A stretch of 64,000 bases of DNA, taken from Zoogloea sp. GTDB taxonomy: Bacteria; Pseudomonadota; Gammaproteobacteria; Burkholderiales; Rhodocyclaceae. Of this stretch, positions 26,337 to 36,579 are shown piece after piece (within the stretch, counting starts at the first letter, position 1; every line of letters starts with the position of its first letter). A model generated the notes under the pieces. That model saw only the letters and a list, made by a program, of their open reading frames with translations, did not search any database and had not been told where the DNA came from. Location of the stretch: assembly GCF_023150065.1 (NCBI RefSeq), contig NZ_JAKLLN010000012.1:62001-126000 (forward strand). Direction: 5' to 3'. The position numbers were made by a program, and so were the translations under genes.

Positions 26337-26972
26337 TCAGGTCCGTTTCACGATGAGGAGGTGGCGCTCGGCGTCCAGGCCGGGCACGGCGAGCGGGGTG
26401 CTGTGGGCGAGCTGGAAACCGGCCGGGATGCGGGCGATTTCGTCAGCGGGGTAAATGCCCTTCATGGCCAGGATGCGGGTTTCCGGGCCGGCCAGGTGGG
26501 CGGTGAGATTGACGAAGTCGGCCAGGTCGGCAAAGGCCCGGGAGATGATGCCGTCGGGGGCCTGCGGGGCGTAGTCCGGCTGCCAGGCTTCGATGCGCGC
26601 GTGGTGGGCGCGGAAGTTGGCGAGCTTGAGTTCGATCTTCGCCTGGTTCTGGAAGGTGGCTTTTTTTTGCACCGTCTCGACGGAATCCACCTGCAGCTCG
26701 GGCCGGCAGATAGCCAGCACGATGCCCGGCAGGCCGCCGCCGGAGCCTACGTCCACCAGCCGGTTGATGCCGTCGAGCTGGGGCAGCACCGACAGGGAGT
26801 CGAGCAGGTGGTGGGTGATCAGCTGGCCTTCGTCGCGGATGGCGGTGAGGTTGTAGACCTTGTTCCACTTGATCAGCAGGCGGCCGAAGGCGAGCAGGCG
26901 CTCGGCGGCATCGGCGGGCAGGCTGAGGCCGAGGGCGGCGATGCCCTTTTCGAGGGTGGCGGCGGTGCTCAT
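26337..26972 (-). CDS. rsmG: 16S rRNA (guanine(527)-N7)-methyltransferase
   Basis: 211 residues from ATG 26972, overlapping the mnmG stop (ATGA). SAM-dependent Rossmann fold with motif [21 protein letters not shown] and the N-terminal [12 protein letters not shown] typical of RsmG. Modifies G527 in the 530 loop; loss of this enzyme is a known route to low-level streptomycin resistance. The coding strand carries a run of eight A (26661-26668 on the plus strand as T) encoding Gln-Lys-Lys, unusual in this GC-rich sequence. Confidence 0.97.
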   Translation of the reverse strand: MSTAATLEKGIAALGLSLPADAAERLLAFGRLLIKWNKVYNLTAIRDEGQLITHHLLDSLSVLPQLDGINRLVDVGSGGGLPGIVLAICRPELQVDSVETVQKKATFQNQAKIELKLANFRAHHARIEAWQPDYAPQAPDGIISRAFADLADFVNLTAHLAGPETRILAMKGIYPADEIARIPAGFQLAHSTPLAVPGLDAERHLLIVKRT

Positions 26973-28870
26973 GCGGATTTCTCCCGGCCGCGGGCCAGCT
27001 CGCTGCGCTTGAGCCACACCAGCAGCAGGCTGATGGCCGCCGGGGTGATTCCCTGGATGCGGCTGGCCTGGCCGATGGTTTCGGGCTTGTGCTGGTTGAG
27101 GCGGCCCTGGACTTCCTTGGACAGGCCGCGCACGGTGGAATAGTCGAGGTCGGCCGGCAGGCGGGTGGCTTCGGCGTCGGCCTGGCGGGCCACTTCGTCC
27201 TGCTGGCGGTCGATGTAGCCCTGGTACTTGGCAGCGATCTCGAGCTGTTCTACTACCTGGGGGTCGGTCTCGGGGCCTTCGGGGGCGCCGGGCAGGGTCA
27301 TCAGGTCGGCGTAGCGCACATCGGGGCGGCGCAGCAGCTCGAAGAAGGGGTATTCCCGTTCGATGGCCTTGCCGAGCACGGGCTCGGCCGCTTCGGCCGG
27401 CACCTTGGCAGGCGTCGCCCAGGTGGCGCGCAGGCGGGCGGTTTCGCGCTCGATGGCCTCGCGCTTGGCGCAGAAGGCGGCCCAGCGTTCGTCGTCCACC
27501 AGGCCGAGCCGGCGGCCGGTTTCGGTGAGGCGCAGGTCGGCGTTGTCCTCGCGCAGGCTGAGGCGGTATTCGGCGCGGGAGGTGAACATGCGGTAGGGCT
27601 CGGAGACGCCGCGGGTGATCAGGTCGTCCACCAGCACGCCCAGGTAGGCTTCGTCGCGGCGCGGGCACCAGGGGTCTTGCCCCTTCACCTGCAGGGCGGC
27701 GTTGATGCCGGCCAGCAGGCCCTGGGCGGCGGCTTCTTCGTAGCCGGTGGTGCCGTTGATCTGGCCGGCGAAGAACAGCCCGCCGATGGATTTGGTCTCG
27801 AGGCTGGACTTGAGGTTGCGCGGGTCGAAGTAGTCGTACTCGATGGCGTAGCCGGGGCGCAGGATGTGGCAGTTCTCGAGGCCCCGGATGGAGCGCACGA
27901 TGTCCAGCTGCACGTCGAAGGGCAGGCTGGTGGAGATGCCGTTGGGGTAGATCTCGTGGGTGTCGAGGCCTTCGGGCTCGAGGAAGACGTGGTGGCTGTC
28001 CTTGTCGGCAAAGCGGTGGATCTTGTCTTCGATGCTCGGGCAGTAGCGCGGACCCACGCCCTCGATCACGCCGGAATACATGGGCGAACGGTCGAGGTTG
28101 GCGCGGATGATGTCGTGGGTGCGGCTGTTGGTGTGGGTGATCCAGCAGGGCAGCTGGCGCGGGTGCTGGCTGGCCTTGCCGAGAAAGCTGAACACCGGCA
28201 CGGGGTCGTCGCCGGGCTGCTCCTGCATCACCGAGAAGTCGATGCTGCGGGCGTCCAGGCGCGGCGGGGTGCCCGTTTTAAGGCGGCCCTGGGGCAGGGC
28301 GAGTTCCTTGAGGCGCTGGCCCAGGCTGACGGCCGGTGGGTCGCCGGCGCGGCCGGCGGAGTAGTTCTGCAGGCCCACGTGGATCAGGCCATTGAGAAAG
28401 GTGCCGGCGGTGAGCACCACGGCGGGGGCCTCGAAGCGCAGGCCGATCTGGGTGACGACGCCGGTGACCCGGTCGCCCGCCACGGTGAGGTCGTCCACGG
28501 CCTGCTGGAATAGCCACAGGTTGGGCTGGTTTTCGAGGCGCTTGCGGATGGCGGCTTTGTACAGCACCCGGTCGGCCTGGGCGCGGGTGGCGCGCACGGC
28601 CGGCCCCTTGCGGGCGTTGAGGATGCGGAACTGGATGCCGCCTTCGTCGGTGGCGGCGGCCATGGCTCCCCCCAGGGCGTCCACTTCCTTCACCAGATGC
28701 CCCTTGCCGATGCCGCCGATGGACGGGTTGCAGCTCATCTGGCCGAGGGTTTCGATGTTGTGGGTGAGCAGCAGGGTGGCGCACCCGGCCCGCGCCGCTG
28801 CCAGTGCGGCTTCGGTGCCGGCATGGCCGCCGCCGACAACGATCACGTCGAATCGGGTGGGATGGAGCAT
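26969..28870 (-). CDS. mnmG: tRNA uridine-5-carboxymethylaminomethyl modification enzyme, FAD subunit
   Basis: 633 residues from ATG 28870 (the family start [20 protein letters not shown]). FAD-binding [17 protein letters not shown], conserved [34 protein letters not shown] and a C-terminal helical domain with [16 protein letters not shown]. With MnmE it installs (carboxymethyl)aminomethyl groups at wobble U34. A longer frame reading to 29125 has no family similarity and is discarded. First gene of mnmG-rsmG-parA-parB. Confidence 0.98.
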   Translation of the reverse strand: MLHPTRFDVIVVGGGHAGTEAALAAARAGCATLLLTHNIETLGQMSCNPSIGGIGKGHLVKEVDALGGAMAAATDEGGIQFRILNARKGPAVRATRAQADRVLYKAAIRKRLENQPNLWLFQQAVDDLTVAGDRVTGVVTQIGLRFEAPAVVLTAGTFLNGLIHVGLQNYSAGRAGDPPAVSLGQRLKELALPQGRLKTGTPPRLDARSIDFSVMQEQPGDDPVPVFSFLGKASQHPRQLPCWITHTNSRTHDIIRANLDRSPMYSGVIEGVGPRYCPSIEDKIHRFADKDSHHVFLEPEGLDTHEIYPNGISTSLPFDVQLDIVRSIRGLENCHILRPGYAIEYDYFDPRNLKSSLETKSIGGLFFAGQINGTTGYEEAAAQGLLAGINAALQVKGQDPWCPRRDEAYLGVLVDDLITRGVSEPYRMFTSRAEYRLSLREDNADLRLTETGRRLGLVDDERWAAFCAKREAIERETARLRATWATPAKVPAEAAEPVLGKAIEREYPFFELLRRPDVRYADLMTLPGAPEGPETDPQVVEQLEIAAKYQGYIDRQQDEVARQADAEATRLPADLDYSTVRGLSKEVQGRLNQHKPETIGQASRIQGITPAAISLLLVWLKRSELARGREKSA

Positions 28871-29314
28871 GGGAAAACCGGGGAAGGTGAATCGGGGGAG
28901 CCGAATGATACGACCTTGCGCTGCAAAAATACAGCGCCGCGGCCTTGCCGGCACCGGAAAAACGGCGGATTTACAACGGCTTATCCCAGTTTTGGGGCTG
29001 CCCTCGGGCAGGCTTGAGGGGCTGCTTTCGGGTGCGTTGCCGCAGACCCGCCGGCCGCGCTTGCCACGGGCCGGGTGGGCGGGGTGGAAGCCCGGCGTCC
29101 GGATCGGGGAGGCCTGTTGCTGCATTGAACAAACTTCCTGTCCGGGCCATCCACTTTGGCCTCAAGTTTGCCGCCGGGCGTCCGTTGAGCCATGCAGTAC
29201 AAAGGCTGCCCCCGCTGGGGGCGCAAAGGATCGCCACCCGGGCAGCCGTCGTCAATCAATTAAAAATGCAGGGCCCGTGCCGGCATGCGGCCGCCCGGGT
29301 CAGGGAGTCAGCAC
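28871..29314. other. Divergent intergenic region mnmG / chemotaxis operon
   Basis: 444 bases without a credible gene. For mnmG: a -10-like TATCAT on the minus strand (28905-28910) and an inverted repeat GCGCTG / CAGCGC (28918-28937, loop CAAAAATA) upstream of it. For the chemotaxis operon: a sigma-28-like promoter (listed separately) and, downstream of it in the leader, a hairpin GCCCCC / GGGGGC with loop GCT (29208-29222). Confidence 0.6.
29162..29188 (+). promoter_or_regulatory. Sigma-28 (FliA)-like promoter of the chemotaxis operon
   Basis: TCAAGTTT (29162-29169), then 11 bases, then TCCGTTGA (29181-29188). The enterobacterial consensus is TAAAGTTT-N11-GCCGATAA: 7 of 8 and 5 of 8 match, with exact spacing. 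It lies about 125 bases upstream of the first che gene. Expected for motility genes; not tested. Confidence 0.5.
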
Positions 29315-29680
29315 GTGAAGACCATCATGCTGGTGGACGATTCCGCCACCGTATTGCTTTCCATCTCCGGGATTCTCGCCAAGGCGGGTTTTCAGGTCGT
29401 CACCGCCAGCAGCGCCGAGGACGGCCAGAAGAAGCTGGCGGCCGGGACCAAGCCCGATCTGCTCATCACCGACCTCAACATGCCCGGCATGAACGGCATC
29501 GAGTTCATCAAGGTGGTGCGCCAGCGGGCCGAGCTGCGCTTCATGCCCATCCTCTTCCTCACCACCGAATCCCAGCAGAGCAAGCGGGCCGAGGCCAAGG
29601 CGGCGGGGGCTTCCGGCTGGATCGTCAAGCCGGCCACCGCCGACACCCTGCTCAACACGATCAAGCTGGTTCTGCGCTGA
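29315..29680 (+). CDS. CheY-like single-domain response regulator
   Basis: 121 residues from GTG 29315, with GGGAG about 8 bases upstream. Receiver with acidic pair in [10 protein letters not shown], phospho-acceptor Asp in [13 protein letters not shown], Thr in LFLTTES and Lys in [10 protein letters not shown]. No output domain, so it acts by protein binding, probably as CheY for the flagellar motor or as a phosphate sink for the CheA encoded below. First gene of the operon; the next start is 8 bases away. Confidence 0.93.
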   Translation: MKTIMLVDDSATVLLSISGILAKAGFQVVTASSAEDGQKKLAAGTKPDLLITDLNMPGMNGIEFIKVVRQRAELRFMPILFLTTESQQSKRAEAKAAGASGWIVKPATADTLLNTIKLVLR

Positions 29681-29688
29681 GCGCTTCC

Positions 29689-30969
29689 ATGACCATCCAG
29701 AACAAGTCCCTGCGGCGGAGGGTGCTGCTCTCCGGCGTGACGGCGGCCGGGGTGTTCGGTGTGGTGTATTTTGCCAACCCCCTGTATCACGAGATCCTCC
29801 TCGACGGCTTCGGACTCAGTCACTCGATGGGCGACGCGCTGGGTGCAGCCTTCGCGGTCATCATCAGTTTTGTGGCCCACCACCTGCTGTCCATCGCCCG
29901 CTACCGTGATCCGAGTTACGGCGCCGAGAATGCCCTGCAGCATGCCCGGGATGACGCGGCTCGGCAGCACGGGGTGGCGGTTCAGGTGGGGCAGTCCCTG
30001 GAGCAGGTGCCCCATCTCAACAGCATCCTGGCCGGCCAGCTCAATGCAGTGACCGAACAGACCGAGGCCGCTGCGCTGGGCATGGTGCAGCGCCTGCAGG
30101 CGGTGGATGAGGTGGTGCGTGACCTGGACGGGGTGGTGCAGGCCTTCACCCAGGAGTCCAGCCAGATCGTCGAGGAGGCCAATTCCCGCGCGGCCCGCAA
30201 CCAGAAGACCCTGGAATCCCTGCAGCGCTACATCCACAGCCGCCTCGCGAACGTGGGCGAGGAGCAGGAGCACGTGATGTCGGCCCTGGCCGAGGCCAAG
30301 TCCCTGGCCCAGTTCGTCAACCTGGTGCGCGACATCTCCGGACAGACCAACCTCCTGGCCCTCAATGCGGCCATCGAGGCGGCCCGGGCCGGCGAAGCCG
30401 GGCGCGGCTTTGCCGTGGTGGCCGACGAGGTGCGCAAGCTCGCCGGCCAGACCGACCAGGCGGTGCTGAAGATCAACGAAGGCATCGGTCGGGTGGTGAA
30501 CACCATCGAGTCCAAGTTCCGGGCCCAGCTCGACCAGTCGATCTCGAATGCCGAGGAGAGCGCCCTGCGCACGGTGGCCGACCAGTTCGACGAGGTGAGC
30601 CAGAGCTATGCCCAGCTGCTCGAACACGAGGGCCGGATCCTCGGCGTGTTCCGCCAGTCCAGCGGCCGGCTGGCCGAGATGTTCATGGAAACCATGGCCA
30701 GCGTGCAGTTCCAGGACGTCACCCGGCAGCAGATCGGGCATGTGATCGAAGCCCTGGAGCGCCTTGATGCCCATGTGCTCAAGCTGTCGGCGTGCCTCGC
30801 CGGCTCCGTGGCGGCGGACGACATTCCGGCCATGACGGAACAGATCGACCGCCTGTTCGAGAGTTATGTGATGGACCGGGAGCGCGATGAGCATGCGCGC
30901 CGCAGCGGCCGGGCCACGTCCTCGGCGGCGACCGGTGCGGCGAGCGGCCCCCCGGTCGAGCTGTTCTGA
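29689..30969 (+). CDS. Membrane-anchored methyl-accepting chemotaxis-like protein with C-terminal VELF
   Basis: 426 residues from ATG 29689. Two close N-terminal membrane helices ([17 protein letters not shown] and [18 protein letters not shown]) leave only a short external loop, so there is no periplasmic sensor domain. A cytoplasmic coiled coil follows with the MCP hairpin tip [20 protein letters not shown] and [18 protein letters not shown]. Beyond it a helix with [20 protein letters not shown] resembles segments of CheZ and related proteins. The protein ends PPVELF, a tetrapeptide also ending CheD1 of the same operon. It may sense internal signals such as redox or energy state. Confidence 0.9.
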   Translation: MTIQNKSLRRRVLLSGVTAAGVFGVVYFANPLYHEILLDGFGLSHSMGDALGAAFAVIISFVAHHLLSIARYRDPSYGAENALQHARDDAARQHGVAVQVGQSLEQVPHLNSILAGQLNAVTEQTEAAALGMVQRLQAVDEVVRDLDGVVQAFTQESSQIVEEANSRAARNQKTLESLQRYIHSRLANVGEEQEHVMSALAEAKSLAQFVNLVRDISGQTNLLALNAAIEAARAGEAGRGFAVVADEVRKLAGQTDQAVLKINEGIGRVVNTIESKFRAQLDQSISNAEESALRTVADQFDEVSQSYAQLLEHEGRILGVFRQSSGRLAEMFMETMASVQFQDVTRQQIGHVIEALERLDAHVLKLSACLAGSVAADDIPAMTEQIDRLFESYVMDRERDEHARRSGRATSSAATGAASGPPVELF

Positions 30970-30989
30970 CGCGCAGTCTGGAGAAAATG

Positions 30990-31283
30990 ATGAGCGTGAT
31001 CCGACGTGCCTTTACCGAAGATTTCACGATCTACCGGGTGGCCGAGATCAAACCTGAACTGCTGGAGGCGATTGCGGCCGGCGAACGCATCGAGCTCGAC
31101 CTGGCCCAGGTGGAACGCATGGACTCCGCCGGCTGCCAGCTGCTGATGCTGGCCAAGCGCGAGGCCAGCGCCGCCGGCAAGACCCTGGCCATCGTCGCCC
31201 ACAGCCCGGCCGTGCAATCCCTGATCGAGTTCTACAACCTGGCCGCCTGGTTCGGCGATCCCCTGGTCGTAGCAGCCCAATAG
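30990..31283 (+). CDS. STAS-domain protein of the chemotaxis operon
   Basis: 97 residues starting MSVIRRAFTEDF; ATG 30990 is preferred over 30987 because GGAG is then 6 bases away. Single STAS domain like anti-sigma-factor antagonists, with the hallmark loop LAQVERMDSAGCQLLMLAKR in which Ser is the usual phospho-acceptor. STAS proteins occur in several CheA gene clusters, but their role there is unclear. It precedes cheA by 12 bases. Confidence 0.88.
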   Translation: MSVIRRAFTEDFTIYRVAEIKPELLEAIAAGERIELDLAQVERMDSAGCQLLMLAKREASAAGKTLAIVAHSPAVQSLIEFYNLAAWFGDPLVVAAQ

Positions 31284-31295
31284 CGGCACCCCACC

Positions 31296-33476
31296 ATGGA
31301 CGAACTCAAGCAAGTCTTTCTGCAGGAAAGCAACGAGCAGCTCGATGCCCTCGAGGCGCTGCTGCTCGAGCTGGAAGCCCGCCCCGACGACGAGACCACC
31401 CTCAACGGCATCTTCCGGGCTGCCCACACCATCAAGGGTGCGGCCGGGATGGTCGAGTGTGCGGCGGTGGAGTCCTTCGCCCACGTGGTCGAGAACGTGC
31501 TCGACCGCCTGCGCAACCACGAGATCGCGGTGAGCACCGAGCTCGCTGCCCTGATGCTGGCCTGTACCGACCAGTTGCGCGTGCTGGTGGCCGACGAAGC
31601 CGGCGTCGCCGACGTGGCGGCGGAGGAGATCCAGGCCCGTACGGCTGCCCTGCTGGCCCGGTTGGGCGAGTACGGTCCGGCTGCGGTCGGCGGGCAGGTG
31701 TCTGCCAGCCCCAAGGCCAGCGAGCCCGGAGTGCAGCGTATCCCCGCGCGGCATGCGGGCCACACCTGCTGGCACATCTCGGTGCGCTTCGGCCCCGATG
31801 TGCTGCGCCAGGGCATGGACCCGGAGAACTTCCTGCGCTTCCTCGAGACGGTGGGCAACATCCGCCACATCGAGACCCTGGCCGACGGCATGCCCGCCGC
31901 CGAGGCGATGGACCCGGAGCTGTGCTACCTGGGCTTCGAGATCGCCCTCGAGTCGGCTGCCGACAAGCAGGCCATCGAGGACGTCTTCGCCTTCGTGCGG
32001 GACGAATGCCGGCTGGCCATCCTGCCGCCGGACAGCAAGGTGGGCGACTACCTGAAGCTCATCGACAGCCTGCCCGAGGACAGCCTGCGCCTGGGCGAGA
32101 TCCTGGTGCGGGTCGGTGCCCTCACCGCCGACGAGCTGGCCGAGGGGCTGCGCGCCCAGGCCACCCCGGCCTCCGCCGACAGCGCCCCCGAGGGCACGCC
32201 CATTGGCGAGATCCTGGTGGCCCGCCAGGTGGTGCAGCCCGAGATTGTTGCCGCCGCGGTAGCCAAGCAGACCCAGGTCAGTGAAAAGAAGGCCCATGAC
32301 GCCAAACTCATCCGCGTACCGGCGGACAAGCTCGACCACCTGATCAACCTGGTGGGCGAGCTGGTGATTGCCGGTGCCGCCACCAGCCTGCTGGCCCACA
32401 CCCGGCGCGACGGCGAGCTGATCGAATCCTCGTCCCTGCTGACCCGCCTGGTGGAGGAGATCCGCGACGCCTCCCTGCAGCTGCGCACGGTGCAGATCGG
32501 CGAGACCTTCAACCGCTTCCAGCGCCTGGTACGCGATGCCTGCAAGGACCTGGGCAAGGACGTGGAGCTGGTGATCTCCGGCGGCGAGACCGAACTCGAC
32601 AAGTCCATCGTCGAGAAGATCGGCGACCCCCTGATGCACCTGGTGCGCAACAGCCTCGATCACGGCATCGAAGCCCCCGCCGTACGCGAGGCTGCCGGCA
32701 AGAGCCCGCGGGGCACCCTGTCCCTCAACGCCTATCACGATGCCGGCAACATCGTCATCGAGGTGGCCGACGACGGCGCCGGCCTCAACCGCGAGCGCAT
32801 CCTCGCCAAGGCCGTCGAGCGTGGCCTGGTGGAGCCGGACGTGCACCTGTCCGACCGGGAGGTCTATGACCTCATCTTCGCCCCCGGCCTGTCCACCGCC
32901 GAGCAGGTGACCAACCTGTCCGGCCGCGGGGTGGGCATGGACGTGGTGCGGCGCAACCTGCAGGCCCTGCGGGGCACCATCAACGTGGACAGCCACCCGG
33001 GGCAGGGCACGCGCCTGACCCTGCGCCTGCCCCTCACGCTGGCCATCATCGACGGCTTCCTGGTGGTGTCGGCCAACCGCTCCTATGTGATTCCCCTCGA
33101 CGCCGTGGTGGAGTGCATCGAGCGCCCCGTCACCGAGCACGACCGCAACTACTTCAACCTGCGCGGCCAGGTGCTGCCGGCGGTGTGTCTGCGGGAAAGC
33201 TTCAAGCTGCCCGGCGAGCGCCCGGCCCGGGAGAGCGTGGTGGTGGTGCAGTACGCCGGCCAGCGCGCCGGCATCGTGGTGGACCGCCTGGCCGGCGAGC
33301 TGCAGGCGGTGATCAAGCCCCTGGGGGCGATCTTCCGCCACCTCCAGGGCATCGGCGGATCGACCATCCTGGGCAGTGGCGAGGTGGCCCTGATCCTCGA
33401 CATTTCCGCCCTCATCAAGATTTCCGGCCAGGCTGAGCAGCGCCTCCTGGCCCGCCCTGAACAACGTAACGCCTGA
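31296..33476 (+). CDS. cheA: Chemotaxis histidine kinase CheA
   Basis: 726 residues. HPt domain (about 1-105) with phospho-acceptor His44 in FRAAHTIKGAAGM. A region (about 150-330) without an obvious P2 ends in two copies of LGEILV/IGEILV-type helical motifs. Dimerisation domain (about 345-405, LDHLINLVGELVIAGA). HATPase with N box HLVRNSLDHGIE, G1 VADDGAGLN and G2 GRGVGMDVVRRN. C-terminal CheW-like regulatory domain (about 590-720). Phosphorylates CheY and CheB when driven by the MCPs encoded on both sides. Confidence 0.97.
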   Translation: MDELKQVFLQESNEQLDALEALLLELEARPDDETTLNGIFRAAHTIKGAAGMVECAAVESFAHVVENVLDRLRNHEIAVSTELAALMLACTDQLRVLVADEAGVADVAAEEIQARTAALLARLGEYGPAAVGGQVSASPKASEPGVQRIPARHAGHTCWHISVRFGPDVLRQGMDPENFLRFLETVGNIRHIETLADGMPAAEAMDPELCYLGFEIALESAADKQAIEDVFAFVRDECRLAILPPDSKVGDYLKLIDSLPEDSLRLGEILVRVGALTADELAEGLRAQATPASADSAPEGTPIGEILVARQVVQPEIVAAAVAKQTQVSEKKAHDAKLIRVPADKLDHLINLVGELVIAGAATSLLAHTRRDGELIESSSLLTRLVEEIRDASLQLRTVQIGETFNRFQRLVRDACKDLGKDVELVISGGETELDKSIVEKIGDPLMHLVRNSLDHGIEAPAVREAAGKSPRGTLSLNAYHDAGNIVIEVADDGAGLNRERILAKAVERGLVEPDVHLSDREVYDLIFAPGLSTAEQVTNLSGRGVGMDVVRRNLQALRGTINVDSHPGQGTRLTLRLPLTLAIIDGFLVVSANRSYVIPLDAVVECIERPVTEHDRNYFNLRGQVLPAVCLRESFKLPGERPARESVVVVQYAGQRAGIVVDRLAGELQAVIKPLGAIFRHLQGIGGSTILGSGEVALILDISALIKISGQAEQRLLARPEQRNA

Positions 33477-33500
33477 ATATTCAGCAACTGGAGAGTCATC

Positions 33501-35960
33501 ATGTTCAAAAACCTGAAGATCGGAGTACGGCTGGGGATGGGGTTTGCCTTCCTGCTGCTGTTGCTGGTGGTGATCTCGACCCTGTCGATCTCGCGCATCA
33601 ATACGCTCAACGGCCAGATCGGCCAGCTGGCCGAAGAACGATTGCCGAAGATCGTGCAGACGGAGGAGATCCGGATGAACGTGCAGCTTGTCGGCCGCGC
33701 CGTGCGCAACATGATCATGACCACCGACAAGGCCCTGGAGAAGAAGCAGCTCGAGGACATTGCGAAGTACCGCAGCCGCAACGGTGAGATCCTGCAGCAG
33801 CTGGCGCCGCTGACCCGAACCGAAAAGGGCAAGGCGTTGCTGACCGCGGCCACCGAGGCCCGGGGCCGCTTCAATACCGTGATCGAGCGGCTGCTGCCTC
33901 TCGCCGATACCTCCTCGCCCCAGTACAACCAGGACAAGGCCGTTCAGCTGCTGTTTGGGGAGTACGCCGAGGTGGCTGGTGCGTATAACGGCGCGCTGGA
34001 AGCCTTTTCCAAGTTCCAGATCGACAGCGGCAAGCGGACCGGTGAGGAGGCGGTGGCGCTGGCGGCGTCAGCGCAGACCACCCTGATTGTCCTTGCGGTG
34101 ACCTCCATCCTGCTGGCCGTCCTCATGGCCTTCCTGCTCACCCGCAGCATCACCCAGCCGGTTGGACAGGTGGTGGATGCGGCCAAGAAGATGGCGGTTG
34201 GCGATTTCAACTTCACCCTCAAGAGCGATGCGAAGGACGAGGTCGGGCAGGTGGTCCAGGCGGTCGAGGCCGTCCAGCACGCCGTCCAGTCCATGTCTGC
34301 CGATGCTTCCGTGCTGGTCGCGGCGGCGGTGGAAGGCCGCCTCGCCACCCGCGCTGATGCGAGCAAGCACCAGGGTGATTTCCGCAAGATCGTCGAAGGC
34401 GTCAACAACACCCTCGATGCCGTGATCAATCCCCTCAACGTGGCGGCCAACTACGTGGACCGCATCTCCAAGGGCGACATCCCGGCGAAGATCAGCGACA
34501 GCTACAACGGCGATTTCAACACCATCAAGAACAACCTCAACACCTGCATCGACGCAGTGGACAAGCTGGTGGCCGATGCGGGCGTGCTGTCCAGGGCCGC
34601 GGTGGAAGGCCGTCTCGCCACCCGGGCCGATGCCACCCAGCATCAGGGTGACTTCCGCAAGATCGTCGAAGGCGTCAACCAGACCCTCGACTCGGTCATC
34701 GGCCCCCTCAACGTGGCGGCCAACTATGTGGACCGCATCTCCAAGGGCGACATCCCGGCGAAGATCAGCGACAGCTACAACGGCGACTTCAACACCATCA
34801 AGAACAACCTCAACACCTGCATCGACGCAGTGGGCAAGCTGGTGGCCGATGCCAACCTGTTGTCCGCAGCGGCCATCGCCGGGCGCCTTGAAACCCGCGC
34901 CGACGCCAGCCAGCACCAGGGTGATTTCCGGAAGATCGTGGATGGGGTGAATGGCACCCTGGATGCCATCGTCGGGCCGATCAACGAGGTGCGCCGCATC
35001 ATGAGCGCCATCGAGCAGGGTGACCTGACCCAGAACATCGCCAACGACTACCAGGGCGACTTCAAGGCCCTGAAGGAAGCGGTGAACAACACCGTGGCCA
35101 AGCTCTCCGACACCATCACCCAGGTGCGCACCGCCGCCGATGCCCTGACCAACGCTTCCGGCCAGGTCTCGGCCACCGCCCAGAGCCTGTCCCAGTCCTC
35201 GTCGGAGCAGGCTGCCAGCGTGGAAGAGTCGTCCGCCTCGGTGGAGCAGATGTCGGCCTCCATCAACCAGAACGCCGAGAACGCCAAGGTTACCGACAGC
35301 ATGGCCTCCAAGGCCGCAGTGGAAGCCACCGAGGGCGGCGACGCGGTGAAGAACACCGTCGACGCCATGAAGAAGATCGCCCAGAAGATCGGCATCATCG
35401 ACGACATCGCCTATCAGACCAACCTGCTGGCCCTCAACGCGGCCATCGAGGCCGCCCGGGCCGGCGAGCACGGCAAGGGCTTTGCGGTGGTGGCGGCGGA
35501 AGTGCGCAAGCTGGCCGAGCGCAGCCAGGTGGCAGCCCAGGAGATCGGTGGGCTGGCCGGTGATTCCGTCGGCCTGGCCGAGCGTGCCGGGCATCTGCTG
35601 GACGAGATCGTGCCGTCCATCCGCAAGACCTCCGACCTGGTGCAGGAGATCGCCTCTGCGTCCCAGGAGCAGTCGTCCGGCGTGGCCCAGATCAACAACG
35701 CCATGAACCAGCTCAACCAGGCCACCCAGCAGAACGCCTCGGCTTCCGAGGAGCTGGCGGCCACGGCTGAAGAGCTGGGCGGCCAGGCCGAGCAGTTGCA
35801 GCAGCTGATGCTGTTCTTCACCATCGACGAGCGCAACATGGGCCGTGGTGCTGCCCGACCGGCGGCCGCCAGTGCGCCGCGCAATGCTCCCGCCAAGCCC
35901 CGCGGCGGGGCCCGGGTGGCCGGCTTTGCGTTCAACGAGAACGACTTCGAGAAGTTCTGA
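33501..35960 (+). CDS. Methyl-accepting chemotaxis protein with tandem HAMP array
   Basis: 819 residues; SD GGAG before ATG. First membrane helix [18 protein letters not shown], periplasmic four-helix-bundle (4HB_MCP) domain (about 35-185), second helix [20 protein letters not shown], a HAMP, then a run of HAMP-like units (about 265-540) built from 91-residue repeats with [20 protein letters not shown] and [19 protein letters not shown]. The signalling domain has the hairpin tip [20 protein letters not shown]. The C-terminus FNENDFEKF ends in a five-residue FEKF-type tail reminiscent of the NWETF CheR/CheB docking peptide, with Phe for Trp. Confidence 0.95.
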   Translation: MFKNLKIGVRLGMGFAFLLLLLVVISTLSISRINTLNGQIGQLAEERLPKIVQTEEIRMNVQLVGRAVRNMIMTTDKALEKKQLEDIAKYRSRNGEILQQLAPLTRTEKGKALLTAATEARGRFNTVIERLLPLADTSSPQYNQDKAVQLLFGEYAEVAGAYNGALEAFSKFQIDSGKRTGEEAVALAASAQTTLIVLAVTSILLAVLMAFLLTRSITQPVGQVVDAAKKMAVGDFNFTLKSDAKDEVGQVVQAVEAVQHAVQSMSADASVLVAAAVEGRLATRADASKHQGDFRKIVEGVNNTLDAVINPLNVAANYVDRISKGDIPAKISDSYNGDFNTIKNNLNTCIDAVDKLVADAGVLSRAAVEGRLATRADATQHQGDFRKIVEGVNQTLDSVIGPLNVAANYVDRISKGDIPAKISDSYNGDFNTIKNNLNTCIDAVGKLVADANLLSAAAIAGRLETRADASQHQGDFRKIVDGVNGTLDAIVGPINEVRRIMSAIEQGDLTQNIANDYQGDFKALKEAVNNTVAKLSDTITQVRTAADALTNASGQVSATAQSLSQSSSEQAASVEESSASVEQMSASINQNAENAKVTDSMASKAAVEATEGGDAVKNTVDAMKKIAQKIGIIDDIAYQTNLLALNAAIEAARAGEHGKGFAVVAAEVRKLAERSQVAAQEIGGLAGDSVGLAERAGHLLDEIVPSIRKTSDLVQEIASASQEQSSGVAQINNAMNQLNQATQQNASASEELAATAEELGGQAEQLQQLMLFFTIDERNMGRGAARPAAASAPRNAPAKPRGGARVAGFAFNENDFEKF
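34302..35120 (+). repeat. In-frame 273-bp tandem repeats encoding HAMP pairs
   Basis: Unit starts at 34302, 34575 and 34848 (period exactly 273 bp, 91 codons). Bases 34437-34560 and 34710-34833 differ at only two synonymous positions (TAC/TAT, GAT/GAC). The third unit keeps the first half closely but its second half has diverged ([20 protein letters not shown]). Confidence 0.9.
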
Positions 35961-35981
35961 GCGGCGAGAAGGAGCCCGACC

Positions 35982-36557
35982 ATGTCCACGCTGCCCACCG
36001 CGGCGGGCACTCCAGCCACCCCTGGCGCCAAGGCGCAGGTGGTGGAGGCCAGCCCCGCCCAGTACCTCACCTTCCAGCTCGGCGGCGAGATGTTTGCCGT
36101 CGGCATCCTCAACATCAAGGAGATCATCGAGTACGGCACCGTCACCGAGATCCCCATGGTGCCGCCCTTCATCCGCGGGGTGATCAACCTGCGCGGGGCG
36201 GTAGTGCCGGTGATCGACCTGGCCAGCCGCTTCGGCGGCAAACGCTCGGAGATCTCCCGGCGCACCTGCATCGTCATCATCGAGCTGTCCGAGAACGACG
36301 AGCGCCAGGACGTGGGCGTGGTGGTCGATGCCGTGTCGGAGGTGCTGGAGATCCCGGCCTCCGAGATCGAGCCGCCGCCGTCTTTCGGGGCCCGCATCCG
36401 GGCCGACTTCATCCGCGGCATGGGCAAGGTGAATGGCAGGTTCGTGATCATCCTCGAGGTGGCCAAGGTGCTGTCGGTGGATGAGATCGCCTCCCTGTCG
36501 CAGCTGGCGACCGAGTCCGTCGCCGACAGCCAGGCCGGCGCCGTGGCTCAGGACTGA
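35982..36557 (+). CDS. cheW: Chemotaxis coupling protein CheW
   Basis: 191 residues; AAGGAG SD. CheW fold with LTFQLGGEMFAVGILNIKEI, MVPPFIRGVINLRGAVVPVI and VGVVVDAVSEVLEIPASEIE. About 25 extra residues at each end compared with a minimal CheW. Couples CheA to the two MCPs in this operon. Confidence 0.96.
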   Translation: MSTLPTAAGTPATPGAKAQVVEASPAQYLTFQLGGEMFAVGILNIKEIIEYGTVTEIPMVPPFIRGVINLRGAVVPVIDLASRFGGKRSEISRRTCIVIIELSENDERQDVGVVVDAVSEVLEIPASEIEPPPSFGARIRADFIRGMGKVNGRFVIILEVAKVLSVDEIASLSQLATESVADSQAGAVAQD

Positions 36558-36579
36558 GCGCGGGCAGCCGCAGGCCATC

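Noticed and set aside
26340-26360. parS-like half site (CGTTTCACG) near the end of rsmG
   Set aside because: Only one arm of the 16-bp parS palindrome is present and it encodes the conserved C-terminal Val-Lys-Arg of RsmG; no second arm.
29285-29314. Longer start (ATG 29285) for the CheY-like gene
   Set aside because: Adds ten residues unrelated to receivers (RPPGSGSQH); GTG 29315 has the SD and begins directly at the first receiver strand.
33473-33484. CTGAATATTCAG palindrome at the cheA stop
   Set aside because: Twelve bases, partly coding, in the middle of a tight operon; no independent evidence of a site.
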